In this document: in pieces, positions 32,446 to 42,150 of the stretch
Numbering within the stretch: the first letter of the stretch is position 1
Layout: each line of letters starts with the position of its first letter
Assembly: GCA_009746045.1 (NCBI GenBank)
Contig: RPFO01000667.1
Location: forward strand, 28,082 to 92,081
From: Mesostigma viride
Lineage: Eukaryota > Streptophyta > Mesostigmatophyceae > Mesostigmatales > Mesostigmataceae
Direction of reading: 5' to 3'
Length of the DNA stretch: 64,000 bases
Notes under the pieces: model-generated
What the model was told of the DNA's origin: nothing
The model's input: the letters and a program-made list of their open reading frames with translations, nothing else
Databases searched by the model: none
Translations under genes and position numbers: made by a program

Positions 32446-33285
32446 TTAACTCTGCCCTACGCCGAGCCGAGTATCCCTCGTTTGTGCCGTCACCCTCGTC
32501 AATCTGTTGTGACGACGGGCTATGATTCCCGTTGGCCGGTCCACGAACTGATCGTGGAACTCCTCGTCGGAGACGTCTCGACCGGTGATGACTGTCACCG
32601 TCGGCCCAGTCGCCCCTGGCCTGCTCTGCAACCTCGGAGTGTCCAAGGTCGACCAAATCCCCGGCGGACGCGTAGTGATCACCCAGTGATCGGCGTGACC
32701 ACGCGCCTCTTGGATCAGAATGTTGACCAGGTGCTCACACGTTTGAGCCACCACCTCGGCCGAATCCCACGGGCTATCGGCCTCGCGCGTCTGCGCGTCC
32801 CGTATGATATGTGACGCGTCGGTCCCCTCCCCCAGCGAGCTTGTCGCCACCCAGTGATTATACAATCTGGTTCCACCTAAACAGATGGCCACCAGTTGGC
32901 CCAGCGTCTCACGCGCTAAGTCCAGCGCCTGGATGGTTACGTGCCCGCCCTGGTACGCAACTTCTAAACTGTAGATCAACGAAGCAATTTCGTCGCGAAT
33001 GGCGACGAGGCGCTCCGTGCAGACCCGTCCTGTTTCCCCTGGCGACGTCGTCGCCCTAATCCTCATCACCACAGGGTCGTTTGCCGACGGCCCTGCTGCG
33101 TTACCGAACACAGCGACCCAACCTCCTTCCGCAAGGCCCCTCGCAACGTGGGCCGCTTGCACAAATGTAGAAGCGTTGGACGGGTGATTATAGGGGTAGA
33201 ATGCGTTTTCGCGCGCCGGCAACTCTGGAGCTGCTTCGCGCCTGGGAGATGACTCAGGTGTCGTAACCCGAGCCTCGGCCGACAT
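32446..33285 (-). CDS. Copia-1 leader ORF, N-terminal part (unknown, conserved)
   Basis: 279 codons with a good ATG just inside the 5' LTR. The protein has blocks shared with Copia-2: STFVQAAHVARGLAEGG, SPGETGRV, EVAYQGGHVT, and TRLYNHWVATSSLGEG. The downstream similarity (SQQIDEGDGTNEGY) lies in another frame, so a frameshift ends the ORF early at about 32480. No known domain is seen; a gag-accessory or nucleic-acid-binding role is only a guess. Canonical Copia elements have no ORF before gag. Confidence 0.65.
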   Translation of the reverse strand: MSAEARVTTPESSPRREAAPELPARENAFYPYNHPSNASTFVQAAHVARGLAEGGWVAVFGNAAGPSANDPVVMRIRATTSPGETGRVCTERLVAIRDEIASLIYSLEVAYQGGHVTIQALDLARETLGQLVAICLGGTRLYNHWVATSSLGEGTDASHIIRDAQTREADSPWDSAEVVAQTCEHLVNILIQEARGHADHWVITTRPPGIWSTLDTPRLQSRPGATGPTVTVITGRDVSDEEFHDQFVDRPTGIIARRHNRLTRVTAQTRDTRLGVGQS

Positions 33286-33307
33286 GAAACCTTTGCAAAC
33301 AGAAATG

Positions 33308-33317
33308 CAATAGTACG
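33308..33317 (-). promoter_or_regulatory. Candidate primer-binding site, Copia-1
   Basis: On the minus strand CGTACTATTG follows the 5' LTR immediately. The identical 10 nt follow the Copia-2 5' LTR. It does not begin with TGG, so it does not fit a tRNA 3' end; an internal tRNA fragment or self-priming is possible. Confidence 0.5.
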
Positions 33318-33779
33318 AGTTAGCGAGCAGCCAGAACTGTGAGTTCCTGGTCTCTCACGCCACACAACGGGATAAGCCAAAGTTGCAAGGCAGCAACCTT
33401 TTAAGGGGAGGGGACACCCCTAAAGGGCACTTTTCTGGAAACCATACCTATGCATGTGCTAAAAATCCAATGATGATTGGGGACCATTAATATGATAAAA
33501 AAAAATTTTCCAGCCACTTGGGGGGGGTACTAGCCCCCACAGGGCACCGGTAACGCGCTAAAAATAGAAAAAGACGCTATTCTAGTCACATTTTTCCTAG
33601 GGCAGTGGGCAAACATATTGGGACCAAATCATATATTCCCATATAGTTCCCTGACTTTTGAGAAATGCTACCTAATTTTGAGCACAAAATAATCATGTTT
33701 ACACACATTGATGGATTTTCCCGCAAAAAGGGTACTTTTTTAATGAAAAAAAAAATTATCAAATCATAAACACATGGAA

Positions 33780-34280
33780 TAGGGCCAAATCATATATTCC
33801 CAAATACTAGAGGTTGGGGGACATGCAGCCCCAAATTTTCAGGTCATTCTGACAAGCGCAGCCCTATTTGATGGATATTCCTAGATTGCCACCTGTGACG
33901 AAGCTAAGGGAGGTTTTAGCTAGTATTTAACCACACTAACACCCCTTTATACATCTAAGCCTCATGAAAACTGGCCAAACCACATACTACCATTCTCTGC
34001 ACATATGGTACCTCCTATGTTCAAGGTTTGACGCCATTCTGACAAGAACTGCCCAAGTTACAACCATTCCAAGACGGCCACCCATGTAGACGCTACAAGG
34101 AAATTAGAGTAACCATTTAGCCACACTAGCACCTCCTTCTTCATCAAAGACATCTGCAAACTGACCAAAGCACACATAATCAACTCCTGCACGCTGACGG
34201 CAACGCATGCTCAATGTGGGGGGTCATTGCGACAAGAACTGCTCAAGTTGATGGGTTTCCTATATGACCACATGACAAGG
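33780..34280 (+). repeat. Degenerate tandem repeats of about 190 bp
   Basis: The phrases GACAAGAACTGC, TTAGCCACACTAGCACC and ACTGGCCAAACCACA recur in order at about 190-bp spacing across this part of the nested transposon, with much divergence. No coding content. Confidence 0.5.
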
Positions 34281-34670
34281 CGCTAAGGACCACTCAGTAA
34301 GTTAGTAACCCCACAGTGCCACTTAATATGCCATCCAACATGCACCAAAACCATGCAGAGTATGTTTACAAAGTACAAAGGGGTGGCCACGCACCTCATA
34401 TTATGTCTTCATCATCCCTCCAGCATGGCCAGCCTTGTAAATATGTGCATAGCCTTGACGATGGTAGCCCTAACATGCCTAAGCGGCATTTCCTATGTTT
34501 CTCCCAGGTTAGAGTGTAAGGTTGATGCCAACCAAGCTAATCAACACAACAACACCTCCTAAACTGTCCTCCCCGGCATGGATGACAAACTGGGACTATG
34601 GAGGGCAAGGAACCAAGTAAGAACATGGTATATATAGCTTGGTTTATATATATAGCCCAGCCACTACTCG

Positions 34671-35348
34671 GTGGCGCTCCGGCACCAGCTATTTGCCCCG
34701 CAGCCTCTTGTTCCGGCCGGGCGGCCTTGTGGTAGCTGTGGGCAGCCGCTGGATCCCACGGGGACTCACTACCTTGCCTGCATGGGGGGCCAACAGAATC
34801 AGAATTGGTATTTGTATTTGCACACTGTCCTCCTGACGGTGGTGCTCGCCATGATTCGGTCGGTTTTCCCCCACGCGAACATCCGGTCCGAGGATGCGGA
34901 TGGCGCTGCCTTCTATTCCCCCAACCACCGGCCTGACATCGTGGTGCTGGACTTTGAGGGGGGTGGCCGGCATCTGCTTATTGACGTTTCGGTGGCGCGG
35001 CCCTTGGCTCTTAGCCACGTGGCTGGGGCCTCCCTCACGGCAGGTTACACGGCGGACCGGGCGGAGCGGACCAAGCTCCTGGCCTACGGCGACGTCGGGC
35101 ACCATCGTGTGGTGCCCTTTGTCCTGGAGGAGTTTGGGGCCATGGGGCCCCTGACCTCCGCCTTCTTCAAGGAGTGTTGCCGGCTCCGGGAGGACCGGCT
35201 GGACCTGGAGGGCCAGCGGGCCCCATGGTCGGCGCGGACCTGGACGTCATATTGGCGTCAGCGCTTGTCGGTGGCGCTGACTCGGGCCATGGCGGACATC
35301 ATGCTCCGCCGTACGCGGGCTGATTTTGCGGTGCAGCAGGGCTATTAG
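34671..35348 (+). CDS. LINE-D C-terminal tail: CCHC finger plus restriction-like endonuclease
   Basis: An open frame of 225 codons with no ATG at its start (it begins GTG after a stop-free run), so it is the unbroken end of a truncated LINE protein. Residues 20-37 form a C-x2-C-x9-H-x3-C finger (CGSCG..GTHYLAC). The PD-(D/E)XK core has P88-D89 in NHRPD, D105 in LLIDVSVARP, and a candidate K135. The nuclease nicks DNA to start target-primed reverse transcription in related LINEs. All catalytic positions look intact, unlike the copy at 9775-11040. It lies inside a TTAA DNA transposon; whether it is an insertion or cargo is open. Confidence 0.7.
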   Translation: MALRHQLFAPQPLVPAGRPCGSCGQPLDPTGTHYLACMGGQQNQNWYLYLHTVLLTVVLAMIRSVFPHANIRSEDADGAAFYSPNHRPDIVVLDFEGGGRHLLIDVSVARPLALSHVAGASLTAGYTADRAERTKLLAYGDVGHHRVVPFVLEEFGAMGPLTSAFFKECCRLREDRLDLEGQRAPWSARTWTSYWRQRLSVALTRAMADIMLRRTRADFAVQQGY

Positions 35349-36540
35349 GTTCCTCCCGTTAGGCGTTTCCATTGGTCTTATCGTACTTCGTAGTATAGAG
35401 CTTTGACATGGCTCTGTATATAGGTTTATAGCTGGGCGTTTGCTTTGGTTTGAGTGATTTCACTCTGCTGTAAGTAATTATATTTTTAAAATATATAGCT
35501 TGCATGCAGTCATGCATGTCAACCATGGTTGGCTCAGCACATTGTAGTCTTGTCACATCATCATAACAAAGGAAAGCTCAAACAACCATTGGTGCCAGCT
35601 ATCTACATGCAGTCACACAAATGCAATATCTCCAACATCATCATCACTATAACACTTCCATCCCTGCACGATAAAATGCAAAGAAACCATTGGCGTCCCT
35701 TCACCGCATGAGCGCTGTGATGCCGCAGCGGCCTGTGAGGAGAGGGTGCGTCACTCTCAAACAACAAGAAGCGTCCATACGCACAACATCCTTGCCATAA
35801 CACGTTTTATGAAATGCCTTATAGCTTCCCGAAGAGCTATAGGCTGCGACTGAAGCGGCCCTGATCACGACATCAACGAAAACAATCTAAAGCTGCCAGG
35901 TATTCGACAACACAACGGCAAGCGACGGCGAGCTAGCTGGCGGAAACTGCCCAAAAAGAACGCAAAAAACCTCGAACGATGAGCTCATAGAAGAAAGCAC
36001 CGATAGCAGATAACGTTCGCGACAAATCTGTACCTTGCCCTCGTAAATCCCTCGCCCAGGCGCGCAACAACAGCCGTTCTTCCATGGACAGGTCAGACAC
36101 GCACTGCGCAGGTCTGAACAATTACTTACCGATAATGGCCGAAAATCTGGCAAAAAGCACCAGCTCGGTTTAGAATTCGATGCAACCGATATTAATGCCT
36201 GCTTCAAGGTCAGAACAGCCCCCAAAACCGCTATTTTACAGCCGCTATCATGAATTCTATTTCATTCCGCGCGACCAAAAAAATCAGATTACCCCCCATG
36301 CCGATGGCATAAAAAAACATCAGCGATATTGTAAACCAGCTGATTTCCGCCACAAACTAACATCATAAACTCATCTCCTTTTAGATTCGAGTAAAATTTT
36401 TGCATTTCGCCTGCCCTAGTGTGGTAGTTTCGCCTGAACGCAGTCGCCATGGCCACTTCCGCAAGGGGTGCGCGCACCGTGCACGTGAAATTTGTGACCT
36501 AAGTTCGGCTCCGGCGCGAATTTTTTGGCGCCAAAAAATT
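35349..36540. other. Right part of nested transposon, no gene
   Basis: A/T-rich sequence between the LINE-D tail and the right inverted repeat. Short open frames on the minus strand (35887-36225) have no recognised domain. Confidence 0.4.
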
Positions 36541-37123
36541 CGGGGGTGTCCCGTCCCCTTAACCCGTGCACCGAGCCACGACCACGGTGAGCGGTTCCAC
36601 GTCCAATGTGGGAGCCTCGGTTCGTGCTTGCCAAGATAGCTGGTCATCCCCCATGACCAAGCTATATCCTTTGCGTTGTTCCTCGTTCCCATCGGCGTGA
36701 CGAGGCACGTGCAGGCAGGCAAGCAAATCCTCAACGTCCACTGGCATCAGTGCAGAGCCAGGACGAACTGGATTTGCCTAGACTCTGCAACCTAGGAAGT
36801 ACAGGACCTGTCACAAGCCTGCAAGGCCTAGTATCCTTGCAGACCTGTGCCAGTTCCTGTAGTCCACCAGTCACAGGCTGCTGCTCCTCTGGTCTACGTG
36901 GACCACAGTCACGTGATAGTCAGGCTAAGCCTGTGCAGGCACGGCCTGCCACGTGTCCTGTCCACTATACCAGAGGACTGTACCTTAGTCGGCCACGGAC
37001 GGCTAGGACTTCGGGACCTCATATCTTTCTCGTCCCTTGTCTGTTTCAGGCGGTCGGCACGGCGTTGGAAAGGTCTTTCCAAACTGCATCCACTTAGCAT
37101 ATTGGTTGCCCAAAATGCTAACT

Positions 37124-37128
37124 GCTTG
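37124..37128. repeat. Copia-1 target-site duplication (right)
   Basis: GCTTG, the partner of 25504-25508. Confidence 0.92.
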
Positions 37129-37905
37129 TGGGCGCGTTTTTCAGGGAAGTCCTCCAGAGCGTCGTCAGATTTCTCGAGCAACTGAAGTGTGCGCAAATCA
37201 GGTGGTGCCACGTGCTTACGAAAGGGCGAGGGGAATCGCAGGCGGATGCGGGCGGTGACGATGCGATGATCGGAGCACACCAGGGGGATCACATGCGAGC
37301 GAGCAGCTAGTACAGATCCTTGATGACGCTTGCGCATTACAACATAGTCAATGCAGCGTTCAGTGCCAGTTGGCGAGGTGACAGTGTGTGACCAAAGCAT
37401 CTGGACTATGTGGAAAGCGAGTGTTGGCAGTGACCAAATCGCATGTCGTAAGCAAATCAGCAAAAAGTTCAGTGTTGGCATTGGAGACCGTACCGTTGGG
37501 GGCGTGCTGACAGCCGCCAGTACCCGGTGGTAGCGTGGCGTTGGCGTCCAGCAGCAGAGCGAGGTAGTTGCGACCAGGGATGCCGTTCGCCAGGTTCTCC
37601 AGCGCTGCAAAGAAGTCCTTGCGGTCTTGTTCTGGGTGGCCGGAGTGGGGTGCGTAACCAACGCCCACCGTCAGGGCGTAGGTCGAGTGGCCCTCCATCG
37701 AATGAAAAGTGGCCACGAGGAGCCGAGCGTTGACCAGCTGGGGTTCGCCCATGTGGCGTACGGCGAGCGGGGAGCAGAGGAGATCGACGCCCCCGTTCCC
37801 GGTGCCATCGCCGCCTCCGTAGTAGAACCGCCAGCCGTCGATGTCGTCAGCAACAAGGGCCATGATGATGCGCAACGACCATGATGATGCGTTCAAAGGT
37901 TGATT
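37129..37905 (-). pseudogene. LINE-A copy 2, 5' portion: AP-endonuclease domain
   Basis: The minus strand encodes a truncated endonuclease/exonuclease/phosphatase domain: VGVGYAPHSGHPEQDRKDF, then LLLDANAT, then (after a frameshift at about 37390) CIDYVVMRK and CSDHRIVTARI. The SDH motif and LLxDxN block are typical of LINE AP-endonucleases. The frame runs to EDFPEKRAHK at 37129 and continues at 25508 on the other side of Copia-1. The N-terminal part of the domain is missing, so the copy is 5'-truncated at about 37905. Confidence 0.82.
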
Positions 37906-38451
37906 ATTAGGTTTCTACGAGTTTGTTGAGGTACTGGGGCAAAGGAAACGTAGTTTTTTCCAGTTTAATTCTCACCCAACTTTATTGCGGAAACCCTGGA
38001 AACCGGCATACATATTATTACGTCAAGACTCGGGTCTGCTGCGGCACCATGCTTGGTATTTCCATGGTGTTTCGACTTCTTAACACATGTTTATTCATTC
38101 CGAACGCCCGGACTCTCGGCTAAACCGAGATTTGTGCAGACTTTTATTGGGTAGCTCCGGGCATGATGGTGCCTGCAAATAGCGTAAGGCGTGACCGTGG
38201 CTATTGCTACGGTATGCTGTATTTTCCTGGAAATGGCCTCTGCCACCGGCTCAATAGTGCTCGCAGGCGTAAGTATATCGTGTTTCTACCTAGTTTCTGC
38301 CAGTTTTCCACTTATTTCCACCGACCTCTGCCCAGCCTCTCTAAGACCGCCATCCTACTCGACGTTGCTTGCATGTCAGCCATAGCAGGTTGCAGTTGTG
38401 CAGTATTTAGGTGCTGCATACGTCGTCAATTAGCCGTGCATATATCGTGAC
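37906..38451. other. Spacer between LINE-A and LINE-C
   Basis: No gene is recognised; short plus-strand frames have no domain. Confidence 0.4.
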
Positions 38452-39675
38452 CAGTGACTCCACCATTCCCCCTTCACCACGGGGTGTGGCAAGGTTGTGT
38501 CCTGTCCCCATACCTGTTCATTATTGTCGTGGATCACGTCATGCGTCGGGCACGTGCGCGCTTTACTGCTCTACTTTACTGCTTTACTGCTAAGGGGTTC
38601 GAGCCAGGCTTGGACATCCTTAACGTGAAAGAGCACGGCGGGGTTAGACCTGGTTACCGCCTTGCCGACCTGATTTATGCGGATGATACCACCCTCATCG
38701 AGAGCCCCGAGCACATTCAGACCTGGCTGGACTGCCTGGGCCTGGAGGCGCGGGCGGTGGGGCTGGAGATTAGTGTCAAAACTGAGGCGATGGTGATAGG
38801 GGCATCCAGTAAACCACCGCTGCCGCGCCTGCTCGACGGGATGGAGGTCCCGTTCCGCGACCGCTTCAAGCTGTTGGGGAGCTGGCTTCCTGACACCGCC
38901 GACGATGTGGACACCCGCATCGGCCTTGCCTGGGCCAAGCTCCGTTCGCTCACACCTTACTGGCGATCGAAGGGCCTGGACGGGCACCGCAAGCGCATGC
39001 TCTTCAAGGTCCTCGTCCTCACGGTGCTCACGTATGGCGCCGAGGCGTGGACCCTCCCACCCAAACTGGCGGCTCGGCTCGACGGCACCGGCCGTTTACA
39101 GGATGCTCCGGCAGGTCCTTAACGTAGGTTTTTCCGAGCGTCCGTCATCAGAGTCTTTGTATCATGGCATGCCTCGTGTTTCGGACGAGATTAGGCAGCG
39201 TAGGATAGCATTTGTAGGACACCTTGCCCGCACCAGCCAGGTCGACACCACCCTTGGTCTGGCCGGCCCCCAGCGGCTTGGCCATGCAGCCAGGGCGGCA
39301 CATTCTGACCTGGCCTGGCCCCGCGGACATTCCCAAAAGGGTAGGGAAACCTGTCACCAACTACGTTCAGATGTTGCTGGACGACCTAGTGGTCCCAGCC
39401 CAGTTTGAGCACCGCATCCACTCTCTCTCCCGTCTTTGGACTGCCATGCAGGACAAGACGAGGTGGAAGAAGATTGTCAAGGCGCACACGCCCGACCCTG
39501 TGGGCAAGCCACCTCCCCCCAAGCGGAGGAGGCGTTTTGATGAGTAGTGTAGTTAGGATTTTCTAGATAGAATTAGGATCGTTCGATCACGCGGCTTCCT
39601 CCACCCCATCCATCATGAAATATGTGCTACATGACCTCCCCACGGAGGCATGTTATAATTTAATTTTTAATTTAA
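38452..39675 (+). mobile_element. LINE-C, 5'-truncated, RT palm to 3' end
   Basis: Plus-strand relative of LINE-A. It begins in the RT with GCVLSPYLFIIVVDHVMRR, followed by LADLIYADDTTLIES (YADD, about 38664-38705), LLGSWLPDTADDVDTRIGLA, and TYGAEAWTL. After a frameshift near 39085 it has QRRIAFVGHLARTSQVDT. After another near 39290 it has DKTRWKKIVKAHTPDPVGK and a basic end (KRRRRF), with the stop at 39547. A short 3' UTR ends in TTTAATTTTTAATTTAAT. Its 3' end differs from LINE-A and LINE-B and has no obvious hairpin. It is a pseudogene. Confidence 0.82.
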
Positions 39676-39942
39676 TATCGTGAGGATTGGATGTTGATGG
39701 TTTATACTGCGTTGATTGTGCGAGAAGATCAGCTTATTCAGCTAGGTGCCCATAATCATGGTGTATAATCATGTGTTGTTAGCATCTTGCCACCATTTGC
39801 TAGCATGCATTCCAGCGTCATCTTTGCCTGCATGTAAGCTCATGGATCACTAAACCTATCCAAGCCTTGCATTACACGTGCCTCTTTCTTTCAGTATTGC
39901 ACGCGTTATGGAATGACAACCCAGCACCTCCGTTCCCACGAG
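39676..39942. other. Spacer left of the palindrome
   Basis: Nothing recognised. Confidence 0.4.
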
Positions 39943-40912
39943 GCATGAGTTGTAACAAGCTAACGCTTATACTTTTTATGCGCAAACCTTTTAGCTAAGG
40001 TTAACGCATATTCTTACATCCTGCGCAGGATGTAAGAATATGCGTTAACCTTAGCTAAAAGGTTTGCGCATAAAAAGTATAAGCGTTAGCTTGTTACAAC
40101 TTAAAACCTTTGCGCGTTGGGGCGGAATATTAAGCGGCTCCCTAACTAGGGTTTACTTCCGCATCGACTTACTAATTCGATATCGAATTACTGATTCGAT
40201 ATTAATTAATCCCGGGAAGGTCCGATATCTACCTCGCTAGGCGATTAATTAGGTCCGACCGGTGCCCCGGCGGATCCTCCCAAATAATCCCTACTCGGCA
40301 CTGGCCCCACGAGGTTTCGAACCCATGACTTCCGCGCCGCGCCGGTTCTAAGTTGTAACAAGCTAACGCTTATACTTTTTATGCGCAAACCTTTTAGCTA
40401 AGGTTAACGCATATTCTTACATCCTGCGCAGGATGTAAGAATATGCGTTAACCTTAGCTAAAAGGTTTGCGCATAAAAAGTATAAGCGTTAGCTTGTTAC
40501 AACTTAGAACCGGCGCGGCGCGGAAGTCATGGGTTCGAAACCTCGTGGGGCCAGTGCCGAGTAGGGATTATTTGGGAGGATCCGCCGGGGCACCGGTCGG
40601 ACCTAATTAATCGCCTAGCGAGGTAGATATCGGACCTTCCCGGGATTAATTAATATCGAATCAGTAATTCGATATCGAATTAGTAAGTCGATGCGGAAGT
40701 AAACCCTAGTTAGGGAGCCGCTTAATATTCCGCCCCAACGCGCAAAGGTTTTAAGTTGTAACAAGCTAACGCTTATACTTTTTATGCGCAAACCTTTTAG
40801 CTAAGGTTAACGCATATTCTTACATCCTGCGCAGGATGTAAGAATATGCGTTAACCTTAGCTAAAAGGTTTGCGCATAAAAAGTATAAGCGTTAGCTTGT
40901 TACAACTGCATG
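39943..40912. mobile_element. 960-bp palindromic element with 5-bp target duplication
   Basis: The element 39948-40907 is a palindrome about its centre (40427/40428), perfect as far as I could check by eye. It is built as P-S-P-S'-P: three identical 154-bp palindromes at 39948-40101, 40351-40504 and 40754-40907, separated by a 249-bp spacer (40102-40350) and its exact inverse complement (40505-40753). GCATG flanks both sides (39943-39947, 40908-40912), which supports insertion as a unit. Termini are AGTTGTAACAAGC. There is no coding capacity. It resembles fold-back or MITE elements but is unusually symmetric. Confidence 0.9.
40102..40350. repeat. 249-bp spacer S of the palindromic element, with box-B-like motif
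   Basis: It contains several short palindromes (GATATC, CCCGGG, ATTAAT) and, at 40313-40323, the inverse complement of GGTTCGAAACC, close to the RNA polymerase III box B of tRNA genes. No tRNA cloverleaf can be built around it. The mirrored copy is 40505-40753. Confidence 0.7.
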
Positions 40913-41600
40913 TGCTCAACACGTTGTGAGAGTGGATGATGCTTTGGCTATGGCTGCCTGATTCAGTCATATTAGGTCCTCCCTTCATGATGTTTGATGC
41001 ATGTTTGATGCTGTATGACTTATGCAACACTTATTTTCACACGTTTTGACCCTCCAAGCTCACTATGGCCCCGTTTATGGGGCTCGTGTCGTTGCGTCAT
41101 GTTATGAAGGGCTCTCATTTTTCCCACTGCGTTGTACTGCGTTGTAATTGTGATGCTAATGAAAAATAGCTCCAGTGGCCCAATGGGCCTGAGTTTTGTT
41201 TCACAGAGCCTGCATATGTTGCCCATAGCTCGTGCAAGAAGCCAGATTTTTTTCATGAACCATTTGTGAATAAGCACATGACTTGTGACCTAGTAGGGTC
41301 AAGAAATCGCGGTCATGGTCAGACCCCCCTGTATTCAAACCAGTGTATCTCTCTAATGAATGAGCATTTTGTAGGTCTGAGTAGCTCAAAAAATCCTTTG
41401 ATTTATGGGCTTTCAGGAAAGTATATACATGACCATGAAAAAAAATTTTCCTTCCTTAGGTGCTATACGCGTTCTAAAAAAAGCTTACAACGCGATATAT
41501 CGCGTTCTAATAACACGGGTTAATGAATTAATTAATAGTTGTCTATAATATTTATAACGAATGCGATCGAAATGGGATAATGAATGTCCACGAGCATTAA
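40913..41600. other. Spacer with no recognised gene
   Basis: Short frames only. ACAACGCGATATATCGCGTT at 41487-41506 is a palindrome resembling that at 22761-22782. Confidence 0.4.
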
Positions 41601-42150
41601 ATTATCCCCCCCTGCAGCTAGTAGGGCACTTAGCTCGCACCAACCAGGTAGACACCTCACGTGGCCCCCCCGCAGGACTGCGACCAGCTCAGCCTGGCCG
41701 GCACCTCCTGACGTGGGCCGGGCCCAGTGATGTTAGACGCCGCAAGGCCCGCACCTTCAAAGAACAGCTAGTAGAGGACATGGGGGGCCTAAGCCTCTCC
41801 GTGATTTGGACGAAGATGATGGACAAGGCCAAGTGGGCCCAGGTCATAGAGGACAACGAGCCCCCCCCTGTGGGGAAGCGCCCGCGTGCGCAAACCCGCA
41901 GGAGGCACGCCAGACAGCTCCCCTAGGGCAGCGTGAGGCTGTCTAGATAGATGTTGTAGTTAGAATGCTGTTAGATAGATGTCGTAGGTAGCTGATGTAG
42001 ATAGATCAGACCCAGGTAGGACTGTTTGCACCCATCCATCCATCCATCCATCCATCGGGGTTAATGCTCCGTGACTCCCCAACGGGAGCACGAGTCTAAT
42101 TAAATAATAATTAATTAATTAATTAATTAATTAATTAATTAATTAATTAA
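41601..42150 (+). mobile_element. LINE-B copy 6, best-preserved 3' end
   Basis: An open frame to 41926 encodes the C-terminus: VGHLARTNQVDTSRG, HLLTWAGPSDV, RTFKEQLVEDMGG, LSVIWTKMMDKAKWAQ, then PPPVGKRPRAQ. The 3' UTR follows, with TAGATAGATG-type repeats, five CCATC units (42028-42055), GGGGTTAATG, the hairpin CTCCCCAACGGGAG (about 42076-42089) with flanking GTG/CAC pairs, and an AATT tail to 42150. This copy defines the 3' anatomy used to recognise the others. Confidence 0.8.

Larger units (their letters stand above)
33405..36558. mobile_element. 3.15-kb TTAA transposon nested in the Copia-1 LTR
   Basis: TTAA lies on both sides (33401-33404 and 36559-36562), and the intact left LTR has a single TTAA here, proving a TTAA target duplication. 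The ends are GGGGAGGGGACACCCC and the inverse complement of GGGGACGGGACACCCC, a 16-bp inverted repeat with one mismatch. No transposase is recognised. It carries A/T-rich degenerate repeats on the left and a LINE-D tail (34671-35348). TTAA and purine-first termini suggest Kolobok, or piggyBac less likely; it is non-autonomous either way. Confidence 0.88.
25509..37123 (-). mobile_element. Copia-1 LTR retrotransposon with nested DNA transposon
   Basis: A minus-strand element. Right (5') LTR 33318-37123 is split by a 3.15-kb transposon; left (3') LTR is 25509-26155. Order in element direction: 5' LTR, leader ORF, gag, UGA, pol (integrase, protease-like, RT, RNase H), 3' non-coding region of about 1 kb, purine tract, 3' LTR. 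The LTRs (647 and 648 nt) differ at about two positions by eye, so the insertion into LINE-A is recent. Yet gag and pol carry at least three frameshifts, so this copy probably moved with proteins supplied by relatives, or some frameshifts are sequencing errors. Pseudoviridae-type 5-bp duplication GCTTG is present. Confidence 0.93.
33318..37123 (-). repeat. Copia-1 5' LTR, split by a transposon
   Basis: LTR halves at 33318-33404 and 36563-37123 together make 648 bp. Joined across one TTAA they match the left LTR, with one substitution (AG/GG at about 37056) and one extra T (about 36984) by eye. Confidence 0.92.

Noticed and set aside
34671-35348. LINE-D tail as a transposase of the TTAA element
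   Set aside because: CCHC plus PD-(D/E)XK with a matching degraded copy outside any TTAA element points to a LINE C-terminus, not a DDE transposase.
39948-40907. CRISPR-like or phage attachment reading of the repeated 154-bp units
   Set aside because: There are only three units, each a palindrome, with mirrored spacers and a eukaryotic context; a fold-back element explains it.
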